A DNA stretch of 64,000 nt from NCBI GenBank assembly GCA_035499735.1, contig DATJYC010000049.1, positions 124,001 to 188,000 on the forward strand, read 5' to 3'. A model generated the notes under the pieces. It had not been told where the DNA came from, searched no databases, and saw nothing but the letters and a program-made list of their open reading frames with translations. Numbering within the stretch: position 1 is the first letter of the stretch; every line of letters starts with the position of its first letter. The translations under genes were made by a program, and so were the position numbers. Source of the stretch: VBDM01 sp035499735 (GTDB lineage: Bacteria; Pseudomonadota; Gammaproteobacteria; Burkholderiales; SG8-39). Below are positions 45,306-53,318 of this stretch, one piece after another.

Positions 45306-46171
45306 GGAACGGCGCGGACCGTGCGCCTGGCCGGGCGCTCCGAACCGAATACCGCGGCCACCATTCTGCGATGCGGGTCGTAGTCCCGGTCTTCGGCTCT
45401 TTCCATTCCGGTCATGGTGGCTGCCTTGAGGACATCCCTCCCGGCCTCGCTGTCCGCGAGATGCACGAGCAGCGATTGAATGGACTCCCGCAGCTTTGCC
45501 GGCATGGAGCGCTTCACGGCCCACGGCAGGTACAGCAGCGGCTCGCTCGTCGCCAGGACTCTGAGCTGCTGCGTGTCGATCGCATTCTTCACCACGGGTT
45601 GCTCGATGAGCAGCTCTCCGCCGCCTGCGGCGTCGGCCTGCTTGTGGTAGAGAGCGATCAGCGCGTTCGGGGGGCTCACGGCGAGCTCGGTCTTGAAGTC
45701 CTCTTCCTTCAGCCCGGCCTGCATGAGCAGATACCGCGGGGCAATGTAGCTGAGCATCGCGTCCTTGCCGCCGCCGAAGATGATCGTGCGCCCGCGGAGC
45801 TGGGTTACCTCGGTGATGCCGCTATCCTTGCGCACGTAGAGCGCTCCAGCGACGGCGTTCTTGCCGAACTCCTGGCTGTGGGCGATAACCTGATAGCTCT
45901 GGGCCGAGCGGATGAAGTGGTACTGGTTGTAATGGACGATGTCGTAGCGCTGTACGCTGACCGCGTTCCAGAACGACTCGAAATTCTTGGATGTAACCAA
46001 CGTCACCTCGCGGCCGAGTCGCTCGCCAAGATACGCCGCCATCGGCGCAAATTGCCGTACCGTTTCCGCGGAATTGTTTCGGGGGAAGACGCTCAGGGTC
46101 AGCGGTTCTTCGGCGGCTTGGGCGATGCCCGCGGCGGCGAGCGCGGCCAAGGCGAGAGACCGGATCCTCAC
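45302..46171 (-). CDS. PhnD-like phosphate/phosphonate-type binding protein (copy 1)
   Basis: 289 residues starting at GTG, with a signal peptide ending AQAA near 20. The same superfamily motifs as copy 2 are present: LTLSVFPRNNSAETV, YDIVHYNQYHFIRS and GRTIIFGGGKDAMLSYIA. There is no cysteine in the mature chain, so it is not an arsenite receptor of the AioX type. The GTG overlaps the stop of the GGDEF-EAL gene (GTGA), implying coupled translation. Binding proteins of this fold are known to act as periplasmic sensors for membrane kinases. Confidence 0.85.
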   Translation of the reverse strand: MRIRSLALAALAAAGIAQAAEEPLTLSVFPRNNSAETVRQFAPMAAYLGERLGREVTLVTSKNFESFWNAVSVQRYDIVHYNQYHFIRSAQSYQVIAHSQEFGKNAVAGALYVRKDSGITEVTQLRGRTIIFGGGKDAMLSYIAPRYLLMQAGLKEEDFKTELAVSPPNALIALYHKQADAAGGGELLIEQPVVKNAIDTQQLRVLATSEPLLYLPWAVKRSMPAKLRESIQSLLVHLADSEAGRDVLKAATMTGMERAEDRDYDPHRRMVAAVFGSERPARRTVRAVP

Positions 46172-48273
46172 TCTCGTTCCTTCTTCGAGTGCAACAGGGG
46201 TTCCTCGATCGCCAGGGAGTTCGCGCGGCCCCTGCGTGCGAAGGACATCCGGGGCGCCTCCGGTCGAGCCTGCAGACCTTTCAGGTAGTCGAAGTAAGCC
46301 TCGTCGGTCATCGGCTTGCCGAAGAGATAGCCCTGCGCGAAGTCGCACCCCTGCGACGAGACGAACCCCAGCTGGTCCTCGTTCTCGACACCCTCCGCGA
46401 CCATGGCGAGGTCCAGCCCCTTGGCCATCGCCAGGATCGCCTTGACGAGCAGGACGTCGTCCTCGTTGTCCGGTAGCCCGGCGACGAAGCTGCGGTCGAT
46501 CTTCAGCACGTCGAAGCGGAAACGCTTGAGATAGCTGAGCGACGAGTAGCCGGTGCCGAAGTCGTCCAGCGACAGCTTGACCCCAGTGGCGCGCAAGCGG
46601 TCCAGTTCCTCGGCCACCTGGTGGTGATCGTCGAGCAGGACGCTCTCGGTGATCTCCAGCTCGAGCGCTTCGGGAGGCACGCCGTAGGCCGACATCAGCT
46701 CCGTGAGCCGCGCCGAGAATCGCCGCCGGAACTGAATGCGGGAAATGTTGATGGCCAGGAAGCCCGGGTGGATCCCGCTTTCCCGCCACGTCGACCAGCT
46801 GCGGCAGGCCTGCTCGAGAACCCAGTCGCCGATGCCGACGATCTGGCCGTCGTTCTCCGCGATCGGAATGAATTCCGCGGGGCTGATCGCGCCCCTCTCG
46901 GGATGATTCCAGCGCAGCAGCACCTCGGCGCCACGGTGCCGCCGGGCGGCCGTGTCGACGATGGGCTGGAAGGCGAGCTTAAGCTGTCCCGCCTCGATCG
47001 CGCCGCGAAGGTCCTGCTCGAGCTGGACGCGCTTTCGCAGCCGCGTGTTCATCTCGTTCGTGAAGAAGGTGAAGGAGCCGCGGTGATTCGTCTTCGCCTG
47101 GTACATGGCGTTGTCGGCGTTGGCGACAAGGGTTTCCGCGTCCTCGCCGTTGTCCGGGAAGAGCGCGATGCCGATGCTGGACTGGGCGATGACCCTGCGC
47201 CCGCCGAGTTCCTGCGGCTCGGCCACGGCCAGCAGCAGTCGCTCCGCGATCTTCTCCACGTGCATTTCGCCCACGATGTCGGAGGCCAGCACCAGGAATT
47301 CGTCCCCGCCGAGGCGCGCGACCGTGTCCCCCTCCCGCAAGGCGGCCTGCACGCGGTTCCCGATCGCGATCAGCAGCCGGTCGCCCACCGCATGACCCAG
47401 CGTATCGTTGACGTTCTTGAAGTTGTCGAGGTCGACGAAGAACACGGCGAATTTCTGCCCCGACCGCCTGGCCCGGTTGATCTCGACGTTGATCCGGTCG
47501 AACGCCATCAGCCGGTTGGGCAGACCGGTCAGCGTGTCGAAATTGGCCTGGCGGTGAAGCTTGTCCTGCTCCTCCCTCACGCCCTCGGCCATGGTGTTGA
47601 AGGCCCGTGTAAGGAGCCCCAGCTCGTCCGAGGACTTTACTTCCACGAGGGCGTGAAGACCCCGGCCCACGTCGCGCGAGGCGGCGATCAGCTTCTGCAC
47701 CGGCTGCAGCACGCGGTAGCGGAAGACGGTGTGGATCGCAATGCTCAGAAAGAGGACGACGCCGGCGAGGGCCAGCAGCTTGACCGCAAGCTGGCGGCGG
47801 AATTCATCGTGCAGGGCCTCGCGGCTCAGCCCCACCAGAAAATGCCCCAGGATCTTTCCGTCGTGGCTGATGGGAAAGCGCAGGTTGATGAGCTCTTCGC
47901 GGGCGACCGGGAGCTTCAGGAGCTCGACGACGTTGCGCGGGGCGTTCTGCATGTACTTCTTGACGAACGGCTCGCTGTCGTCGACATGAGAGCTCAGGAT
48001 CTCGCCCTCCGGGCTCATGATTGCACCGTAGACCACGTCCGGCTGAGTGCTGACCTCGCGCGTGTAGTCGTTGAGCAGCAGGAAATCGAAGCCGAGGATC
48101 GCCTCCGGGCTCACCAGGGCGATCAGGCGGCCGAGCGCGCGCCCGCGTTCGATCAGCTGCTGCTCGTGGAAACGCGCCGACGCCTCGAGATCGTAGAGCG
48201 TATTTGCCGCCGTGGTGACGGCCAAGAAGATCAGGACGGTGAGGGTGAATTTCGCGCCCAGACCAAGCCGCAT
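46168..48273 (-). CDS. GGDEF-EAL membrane protein with periplasmic domain and HAMP
   Basis: 701 residues. Membrane segments at about 8-24 and 164-184 flank a periplasmic domain of about 140 residues; a HAMP domain follows (185-240). The GGDEF domain (about 243-405) has an intact GGDEF at 322-326 and an RxxD inhibitory site at 313-316, so it could make cyclic di-GMP. The EAL domain (about 420-680) reads EVL at 450-452 instead of EAL but keeps NIS, ELEITES, DDFGTGYSSL, KIDRSF and EGVE. Net direction of activity is therefore unclear. AGGGGAG lies five bases before the ATG. It is the first gene of the six-gene operon, probably its sensor. Confidence 0.9.
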   Translation of the reverse strand: MRLGLGAKFTLTVLIFLAVTTAANTLYDLEASARFHEQQLIERGRALGRLIALVSPEAILGFDFLLLNDYTREVSTQPDVVYGAIMSPEGEILSSHVDDSEPFVKKYMQNAPRNVVELLKLPVAREELINLRFPISHDGKILGHFLVGLSREALHDEFRRQLAVKLLALAGVVLFLSIAIHTVFRYRVLQPVQKLIAASRDVGRGLHALVEVKSSDELGLLTRAFNTMAEGVREEQDKLHRQANFDTLTGLPNRLMAFDRINVEINRARRSGQKFAVFFVDLDNFKNVNDTLGHAVGDRLLIAIGNRVQAALREGDTVARLGGDEFLVLASDIVGEMHVEKIAERLLLAVAEPQELGGRRVIAQSSIGIALFPDNGEDAETLVANADNAMYQAKTNHRGSFTFFTNEMNTRLRKRVQLEQDLRGAIEAGQLKLAFQPIVDTAARRHRGAEVLLRWNHPERGAISPAEFIPIAENDGQIVGIGDWVLEQACRSWSTWRESGIHPGFLAINISRIQFRRRFSARLTELMSAYGVPPEALELEITESVLLDDHHQVAEELDRLRATGVKLSLDDFGTGYSSLSYLKRFRFDVLKIDRSFVAGLPDNEDDVLLVKAILAMAKGLDLAMVAEGVENEDQLGFVSSQGCDFAQGYLFGKPMTDEAYFDYLKGLQARPEAPRMSFARRGRANSLAIEEPLLHSKKERE

Positions 48274-48511
48274 TACGTCTCCCCTAGTCCCGTACAGTGC
48301 GGGTGTGCGTTCATTTGAAGCGAGCCGATGTGCCCGGACAGGCGGGCAGCCAATCGGCGCTGCGGAGTTTAGTTTACCCCAAGGTCCGACGGAAGCCCCT
48401 TGGTTTGTTTGGGCAATATCGGGAATTCCGGAACTAGTCGGCGGCGGGCGTCGTTCAGGAGCACCCGGACCCGTACCTGACAAGAATAGTAGGGTTTCCC
48501 CCACGTGGGAC
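48274..48511 (-). other. Intergenic region upstream of the GGDEF-EAL operon
   Basis: 238 bp between the end of glpK and the operon start, both on the minus strand. It holds the palindrome CCCACGTGGG near the glpK end and a TAAACT that could be a -10, but no convincing -35. No coding frame is supported. The operon promoter must be here or inside glpK. Confidence 0.4.
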
Positions 48512-49999
48512 TCAGCTTTTCGCCCAGCTTTTCGCCCGGTCCAGCGCCCGCTTCCACTCTCCCATCCGGCGCTCGGCTTCCGGGCGCTGCATCCTCGGGT
48601 CGAAGCGCCTGGCGATCTTCCATTGCCTGGCGATCTGCTCGCGGCTGGTCCACACGCCGGTCGCAAGGCCCGCGAGGTAGGCCGCGCCGAGCGCGGTGGT
48701 CTCGAGCACCTTCGGGCGCACCACCGGCACCCCGAGCAGGTCCGCCTGGAACTGCATGAGCAGGTTATTCGCCGCCGCGCCGCCGTCGACGCGCAGTTCG
48801 GTCGAAGCCTGTCCCGAGTCCTGCTCCATGGCGCGCAGGAGCTCGGCCGATTGGAACGCGATCGACTCGAGCGCGGCGCGGGCGATGTGGCCGGCGGTCG
48901 AGCCGCGCGTGAGCCCGATGATCGTGCCCCGCGCGTACGGATCCCAGTGGGGGGCGCCCAGCCCCGCGAATCCCGGAACGAACACGATGCCGCCCGAGTC
49001 GCGCACGCTCCTCGCGAGCCTTTCGACCTCCACCGACTTCCTGATGATCCTCAGGCCGTCCCTCAGCCACTGCACCACCGCGCCCCCGATGAAGACACTG
49101 CCCTCGAGCGCGAATTGCTTCGGTCCGGCTTCCGCGGCGCAGGTGGCTACGAGACCGCTCCTGGACTCGATCGGCCGGCTACCGGTGTTGAGGAGCAGAA
49201 AGCATCCGGTGCCGTAGGTATTCTTCGCCATCCCCGCCTCGTGGCATCCCTGGCCGAAGAGAGCCGCCTGCTGGTCGCCCGCGATTCCCGCAAGCGGGAT
49301 TTCCGCCCCGAGCATGGGCCTTGCCGTGGCGCCGTAGATGTGCGAAGAGGGCAGCACCTCGGGCAGCATCGCGCGCGGAACGCCGAAGATGTCCAGCAGG
49401 TCCCCGTCCCAATCGCCCTTGTGAATGTCGTAGAGCTGGGTGCGCGACGCGTTCGAGGGGTCGGTAACGTGGAGCCTCCCGCCGCTGAGCTTCCACGCCA
49501 GCCAGCAGTCGATCGTCCCGAAGAGGAGGTCGCCCTTTTCCGCGCGCGCCCTCAGCCCCGGCACGTTCGCCAGCAGCCATTCGACCTTGGTCGCCGAGAA
49601 ATAGGGGTCGATCACCAGGCCCGTCTTCGCCCGGATCTCGTCCGCGAGGCCTTCCTTGACGAGGATCTCGCAGCGGTCGGCGGTCCGCCGGTCCTGCCAG
49701 ACGATGGCGCGGTGCGCGGGCTTGCCGGTGCGCTTGTCCCAGACGACCGTGGTCTCCCTCTGGTTGGTGATGCCGATCGCCGAGATACGCGAGGAAGAAA
49801 GGCGCGCTTTCCTGAGCGCAGCCCGGGCACAGGCGAGCTGCGAGCGGAAGATTTCCTCGGCGTCGTGCTCGACCCAGCCGGGCTGGGGAAAGAACTGGCG
49901 AAACTCGCGCTGCGCCGCCGCGACCGGAGCGCCCTTCTCGTCGAACACGATGGCGCGCGAGCTGGTGGTACCCTGATCGAGGGCGAGCACGTAGCGCAT
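48512..49999 (-). CDS. glpK: Glycerol kinase
   Basis: 495 residues of the FGGY family, phosphorylating glycerol to glycerol 3-phosphate. Motifs: ALDQGTTSSRAIVFD (ATP loop), ITNQRETTVVWD, GDQQAALFGQ, KNTYGTGCFLLLNTG and LRVDGGAAANNLLMQ. Length agrees with family norms (about 500). It is divergent from gpsA with 21 bases between starts, so both genes of glycerol 3-phosphate metabolism share one short control region. No glpF or glpD is nearby. Confidence 0.95.
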   Translation of the reverse strand: MRYVLALDQGTTSSRAIVFDEKGAPVAAAQREFRQFFPQPGWVEHDAEEIFRSQLACARAALRKARLSSSRISAIGITNQRETTVVWDKRTGKPAHRAIVWQDRRTADRCEILVKEGLADEIRAKTGLVIDPYFSATKVEWLLANVPGLRARAEKGDLLFGTIDCWLAWKLSGGRLHVTDPSNASRTQLYDIHKGDWDGDLLDIFGVPRAMLPEVLPSSHIYGATARPMLGAEIPLAGIAGDQQAALFGQGCHEAGMAKNTYGTGCFLLLNTGSRPIESRSGLVATCAAEAGPKQFALEGSVFIGGAVVQWLRDGLRIIRKSVEVERLARSVRDSGGIVFVPGFAGLGAPHWDPYARGTIIGLTRGSTAGHIARAALESIAFQSAELLRAMEQDSGQASTELRVDGGAAANNLLMQFQADLLGVPVVRPKVLETTALGAAYLAGLATGVWTSREQIARQWKIARRFDPRMQRPEAERRMGEWKRALDRAKSWAKS

Positions 50000-50020
50000 G
50001 AAAAATTCTAGCAGGGCTTC

Positions 50021-51040
50021 GTGTCGGGGGAGCCGGTGGCGAGAATCGGGGTGATCGGCGGAGGCGCCTTCGGCACGGCGATGGCATGCGTGCTGCGGCG
50101 CGCCGGGCACGAGATCTCGATCTGGGCGCGCGAGCCCGAGGTCGTCGCCGCGATCAACCGCGAATCCCTGAATCCGGTGTTCCTGCGGGGAATACCGCTC
50201 CCGGCGGGAATCGCCGCGACCGTCGACCTGGGCGCAGCGACGGCCGGAACCGAATTCCTCGTCCTCGCGCCGCCGGCTCAGCACATGCGTAGCGTCGCGG
50301 GGCAGCTTGCGCCGTTCGTAAGGGAAGGACTGCCGCTCGTGTCCTGCTCCAAGGGCATCGAGCGCGGCAGCTGCGCGTTCATGTCGCAGGTCATCGCCGA
50401 GACTGTTCCCGGCGCGCGCGTCGCGGTGCTTTCCGGGCCCTCGTTCGCCCACGACATCGCCGCCGACCTGCCCGCGGGAGTGACTCTTGCGTGCCGGGAT
50501 GGGGCGCTCGCCGTGCGGCTCGCCCGGGCGATCGGAACGCCGCGCTTTCGCGTCTACCTGTCGCACGACGTGGTCGGGGTGCACCTGGGGGGAGTGATGA
50601 AGAACGTCCTCGCCATCGCCTGCGGCATCGCAACCGGAAGGAAGCTCGGCGAATCGGCGCGCGCCACGCTGTTCGCGCGCGGGCTCGCGGAGATGGCGCG
50701 GCTCGGCATCGCGCTCGGCGCGCGCCTCGAGACCTTCCTCGGCCTCTCCGGGGCGGGGGATCTTGCCCTGTCCTGCAACAGCGCGGCGTCGCGAAACACG
50801 TCGCTCGGCATCGCGCTCGGAGAGGGTAGGAAGCTCGATGACATCCTGCGCGAGCGGGTCACGGTCCAGGAAGGCGTGCACTCGGCCGAGTCCGTGGCCG
50901 AGCTCGCGAGACGGCAGGGCGTGCGCATGGCGATCAGCGGTGCCGTCGACGACGTGCTCAACCGCGGCTGCGCCGTCGAGGAGGCGATCGGCCGGCTGCT
51001 CGCGCGCCCTACCGGAGACGAGCTGGGCGGGGCGGCTTGA
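50021..51040 (+). CDS. gpsA: NAD(P)-dependent glycerol-3-phosphate dehydrogenase
   Basis: 339 residues that reduce dihydroxyacetone phosphate for phospholipid synthesis. N-terminal IGVIGGGAFGTAMA (dinucleotide fold), SCSKGIERG, LSGPSFAHDIA, GVMKNVLAIACGIATG (with the catalytic Lys) and LSGAGDLALSCNS are all typical. Start is GTG at 50021; a GTG five codons later is also possible. Its stop codon overlaps an FNR-type box that belongs to the next operon. Confidence 0.93.
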   Translation: MSGEPVARIGVIGGGAFGTAMACVLRRAGHEISIWAREPEVVAAINRESLNPVFLRGIPLPAGIAATVDLGAATAGTEFLVLAPPAQHMRSVAGQLAPFVREGLPLVSCSKGIERGSCAFMSQVIAETVPGARVAVLSGPSFAHDIAADLPAGVTLACRDGALAVRLARAIGTPRFRVYLSHDVVGVHLGGVMKNVLAIACGIATGRKLGESARATLFARGLAEMARLGIALGARLETFLGLSGAGDLALSCNSAASRNTSLGIALGEGRKLDDILRERVTVQEGVHSAESVAELARRQGVRMAISGAVDDVLNRGCAVEEAIGRLLARPTGDELGGAA

Positions 51041-51050
51041 TCTGCATCAA
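51037..51050 (+). promoter_or_regulatory. FNR/ANR box upstream of ABC transporter operon
   Basis: TTGATCTGCATCAA is a perfect match to the FNR consensus TTGAT-N4-ATCAA. Its centre is about 65 bases before the expected start that follows the TATAAT at 51097, further than the usual activating position of about -41, so it may act as a distal (class I-like) site. Confidence 0.65.
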
Positions 51051-51096
51051 GAAGGGCGGCTCAGGGTCCGGCACGATGATGAGCGCAAGCTGACCC

Positions 51097-51102
51097 TATA
51101 AT
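51097..51102 (+). promoter_or_regulatory. -10 element of ABC transporter operon
   Basis: A consensus TATAAT with no good -35 17 bp upstream, as expected for an activator-dependent promoter. Transcription would start near 51109, just before the AGGAGGAG ribosome site. Confidence 0.55.
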
Positions 51103-51121
51103 CGTCCCAGGAGGAGAAGCC

Positions 51122-52246
51122 ATGATCCGCGCATTGAAGCAGTTGGCCGTGGCCTTGACCGCGGCGCTTGCGCTCGCCGCGCAGGCCGCGGCCCAGCCCA
51201 TCGAGAGCGAGCTCGTTCTCATCACCCCGGTCGCGAAGACCCTTACCGACCCTTCGCTCGCCGAGTTCGCCAAGTACGCCAAGGAGCGCTGGAACGTCAC
51301 GGTCAAGACGAGCGCGCTCGCGGCCGGCACGCCGGTCGCCTACGGCCAGATCGTCGAATGGAAAGGCCGGCCCCAGGCCGACATCTTCTGGGGCGGCGAG
51401 AGCGCGCTCTTCGACAAGCTCGCAGACCAGAATCTCCTCGCCAAGCTCGATCTGTCCAAGGCGGTCGTCGACGCGGTCCCCGCGAGCATCGGCAAGCCCA
51501 AGCCCATACCGCTCAAGGACCCGCGGGGCTTCTGGATCGGAACGGTGCTCGAGCCCTACGGCCTGGTCTACCATCCGCGGCTGCTCGCGCGCCTGGGCGT
51601 TCAGCCGCCCAAGGACTGGGACGACCTGCTCGATCCCAAGCTCAAGGGCAACGTCGCCCAGTGCGCGCCGACGCGCTCCTCCAGCAGCCACGCGACCTAC
51701 GAGGTCATCCTGCAGCGCGACGGCGACGCCAAGGGCTGGGAGTTCCTGAAGCACCTGGGCGGCAACACGGGCATCTTCACAGCGCGCAGCCGTGACGTGC
51801 CCTCGGTCGTCGCCAAGGGCGAGTTCGCGGCGGGCTTCGCCGTGCCGAGCTACATGGCCTTCGAGGACCGTCTTTCGGGCTTCGACATCAAGTTCGTCGC
51901 GCCGAAGACCGCGTGGATCACGCCCGAACCGATCGCGGTAATCGCAGGTGCGCCACACCCCAAGGCGGCGCGCGCCTTCATCGAGTTCATGCTCGCCGAG
52001 CGCGGGCAGAAAGTCGCGATGGAACGGGGCGTGTTCCCGATCACGCCCAAGTACCGCGTTCAGGGCGCGCCGGGCTCGCCTGCGGAGATGGCGGTCGAGT
52101 TCACCGGGGGCCTGCGCTCCTACTTCGACGTCGAAGTAAACAATATCTATGACGACTCGATCGCGCAGAAGCGCTACGAGGAGGTCAACGCCCAGTACCG
52201 CAAGGATATCGAGTCGGTTGCCGAGGAGCTGAAGAAGAAATACTGA
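51122..52246 (+). CDS. ABC transporter extracellular binding protein (AfuA/FbpA-like fold)
   Basis: 374 residues with a signal peptide (about 1-24, AAAQ). It belongs to the type-2 binding proteins of iron, thiamine, sugar-phosphate and phosphonate transporters (GTPVAYGQIVEWKGRPQADIFWGGES; GFWIGTVLEPYGLVYHP; FIEFMLAERGQKVAMERGVFPI). The adjacent Tyr pair that binds iron in FbpA is not seen, so a non-iron ligand such as a phosphorylated or organic anion is plausible. An AGGAGGAGAA site precedes the ATG. First gene of a four-gene unit. Confidence 0.85.
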   Translation: MIRALKQLAVALTAALALAAQAAAQPIESELVLITPVAKTLTDPSLAEFAKYAKERWNVTVKTSALAAGTPVAYGQIVEWKGRPQADIFWGGESALFDKLADQNLLAKLDLSKAVVDAVPASIGKPKPIPLKDPRGFWIGTVLEPYGLVYHPRLLARLGVQPPKDWDDLLDPKLKGNVAQCAPTRSSSSHATYEVILQRDGDAKGWEFLKHLGGNTGIFTARSRDVPSVVAKGEFAAGFAVPSYMAFEDRLSGFDIKFVAPKTAWITPEPIAVIAGAPHPKAARAFIEFMLAERGQKVAMERGVFPITPKYRVQGAPGSPAEMAVEFTGGLRSYFDVEVNNIYDDSIAQKRYEEVNAQYRKDIESVAEELKKKY

Positions 52247-52250
52247 AGCT

Positions 52251-53318
52251 GTGCGGATCAGCGTCCACGAGATCACCAAGCGGTTCGGAAAAAACGAGGT
52301 CGTCGGGCGCTCGAGCTTCTCGATCGGGGAGGGGGAGCTGTTCACCCTCCTCGGTCCCTCGGGCTGCGGGAAAACGACGCTACTGCGGCTGATCGCGGGC
52401 TTCTACACCCCGGACGAGGGCGAGATACGCTTCGACGGCGTTCGCGTGAACGAGATGCCGCCGCACGAGCGCGGCATCGGCATGGTGTTCCAGAACTATG
52501 CGCTTTGGCCGCACATGACGGTGCACAGCAACGTCGCTTACGGCCTGAAGCTGCGCGAGGTCGGGCGCGCCGATATCCAGAGGCGGGTAGAGGGCGTTCT
52601 CGACAAGGTGCGGCTCGCCGGGCTGGGCGAGCGCTACCCCGGCCAGCTCTCCGGCGGCCAGCAGCAACGCGTGGCGCTCGCCCGGGCGCTCGTGCTCAAC
52701 CCCAAGATCCTGCTGCTCGACGAGCCGCTGTCCAACCTCGACGCCAAGATCCGCGTGCAGGTGCGTGCGGAGATCAGGAAGCTCCAGAAAGAGCTCGGCA
52801 TCACCACGGTCTACGTGACGCACGACCAGGAGGAGGCCCTCACGCTCTCGGATCGCATCGTGGTGTTCAACCAGGGGCGGGTGTTCCAGATCGGCGCGCC
52901 GAAGGATCTCTACGAGCGGCCGAGAAACCGTTTCGTCGCGGACTTCATCGGCATCAACAATCTGCTCGACGGAACGGTGCGCTCGGCCGAGACAGGATTT
53001 CTGGTCGTCGATACGGCGCTGGGGCCGATTCGCGCCATGCCGAATGCCGAGCTTCACGCGGGCAACAGATGCGTGATCTGCGTGCGCCCGGAGAACATCG
53101 CCGTCGGCGGCGCAGGCGCCGAGCCCAACATCGCGCGGGGGAACATCGCCTTCGCCGCGTACCTGGGGAACACGCTGCGCTACGACGTCGACCTCGGACA
53201 GGGGATCACTTTCAAGGTCGACGACCGCGATCCCTGGCAGCACGAGCAGCGCGCGATGGGCAGCGCGGTGGAGCTGGGCTTTTCGGTCGCGAGCACGCTG
53301 GCGATTCCGGCGGAATGA
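52251..53318 (+). CDS. ABC transporter ATP-binding protein with TOBE-type C-domain
   Basis: 355 residues, GTG start four bases after the receptor gene. Walker A GPSGCGKTT (about 34-42), Q-loop VFQNYALWPHM, signature LSGGQQQRVALARAL, Walker B ILLLDEPLSNLD and switch THDQEEAL are complete. The C-terminal 110 residues form a regulatory TOBE-like domain (VICVRPENIAV). Closest in type to FbpC/PotA importers. Stop overlaps the permease start (ATGA). Confidence 0.92.
   Translation: MRISVHEITKRFGKNEVVGRSSFSIGEGELFTLLGPSGCGKTTLLRLIAGFYTPDEGEIRFDGVRVNEMPPHERGIGMVFQNYALWPHMTVHSNVAYGLKLREVGRADIQRRVEGVLDKVRLAGLGERYPGQLSGGQQQRVALARALVLNPKILLLDEPLSNLDAKIRVQVRAEIRKLQKELGITTVYVTHDQEEALTLSDRIVVFNQGRVFQIGAPKDLYERPRNRFVADFIGINNLLDGTVRSAETGFLVVDTALGPIRAMPNAELHAGNRCVICVRPENIAVGGAGAEPNIARGNIAFAAYLGNTLRYDVDLGQGITFKVDDRDPWQHEQRAMGSAVELGFSVASTLAIPAE

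Noticed and set aside
44448..46171. PhnD-like proteins as parts of a phosphonate ABC importer
   Set aside because: No ATPase, permease or phosphonate-degrading genes are nearby, and the genes are coupled to signalling and cytochrome genes instead.
44448..46171. Arsenite sensing of the AioX type by the PhnD-like proteins
   Set aside because: AioX uses a Cys to bind arsenite; I see no Cys in the mature chains, and no arsenite oxidase genes are present.
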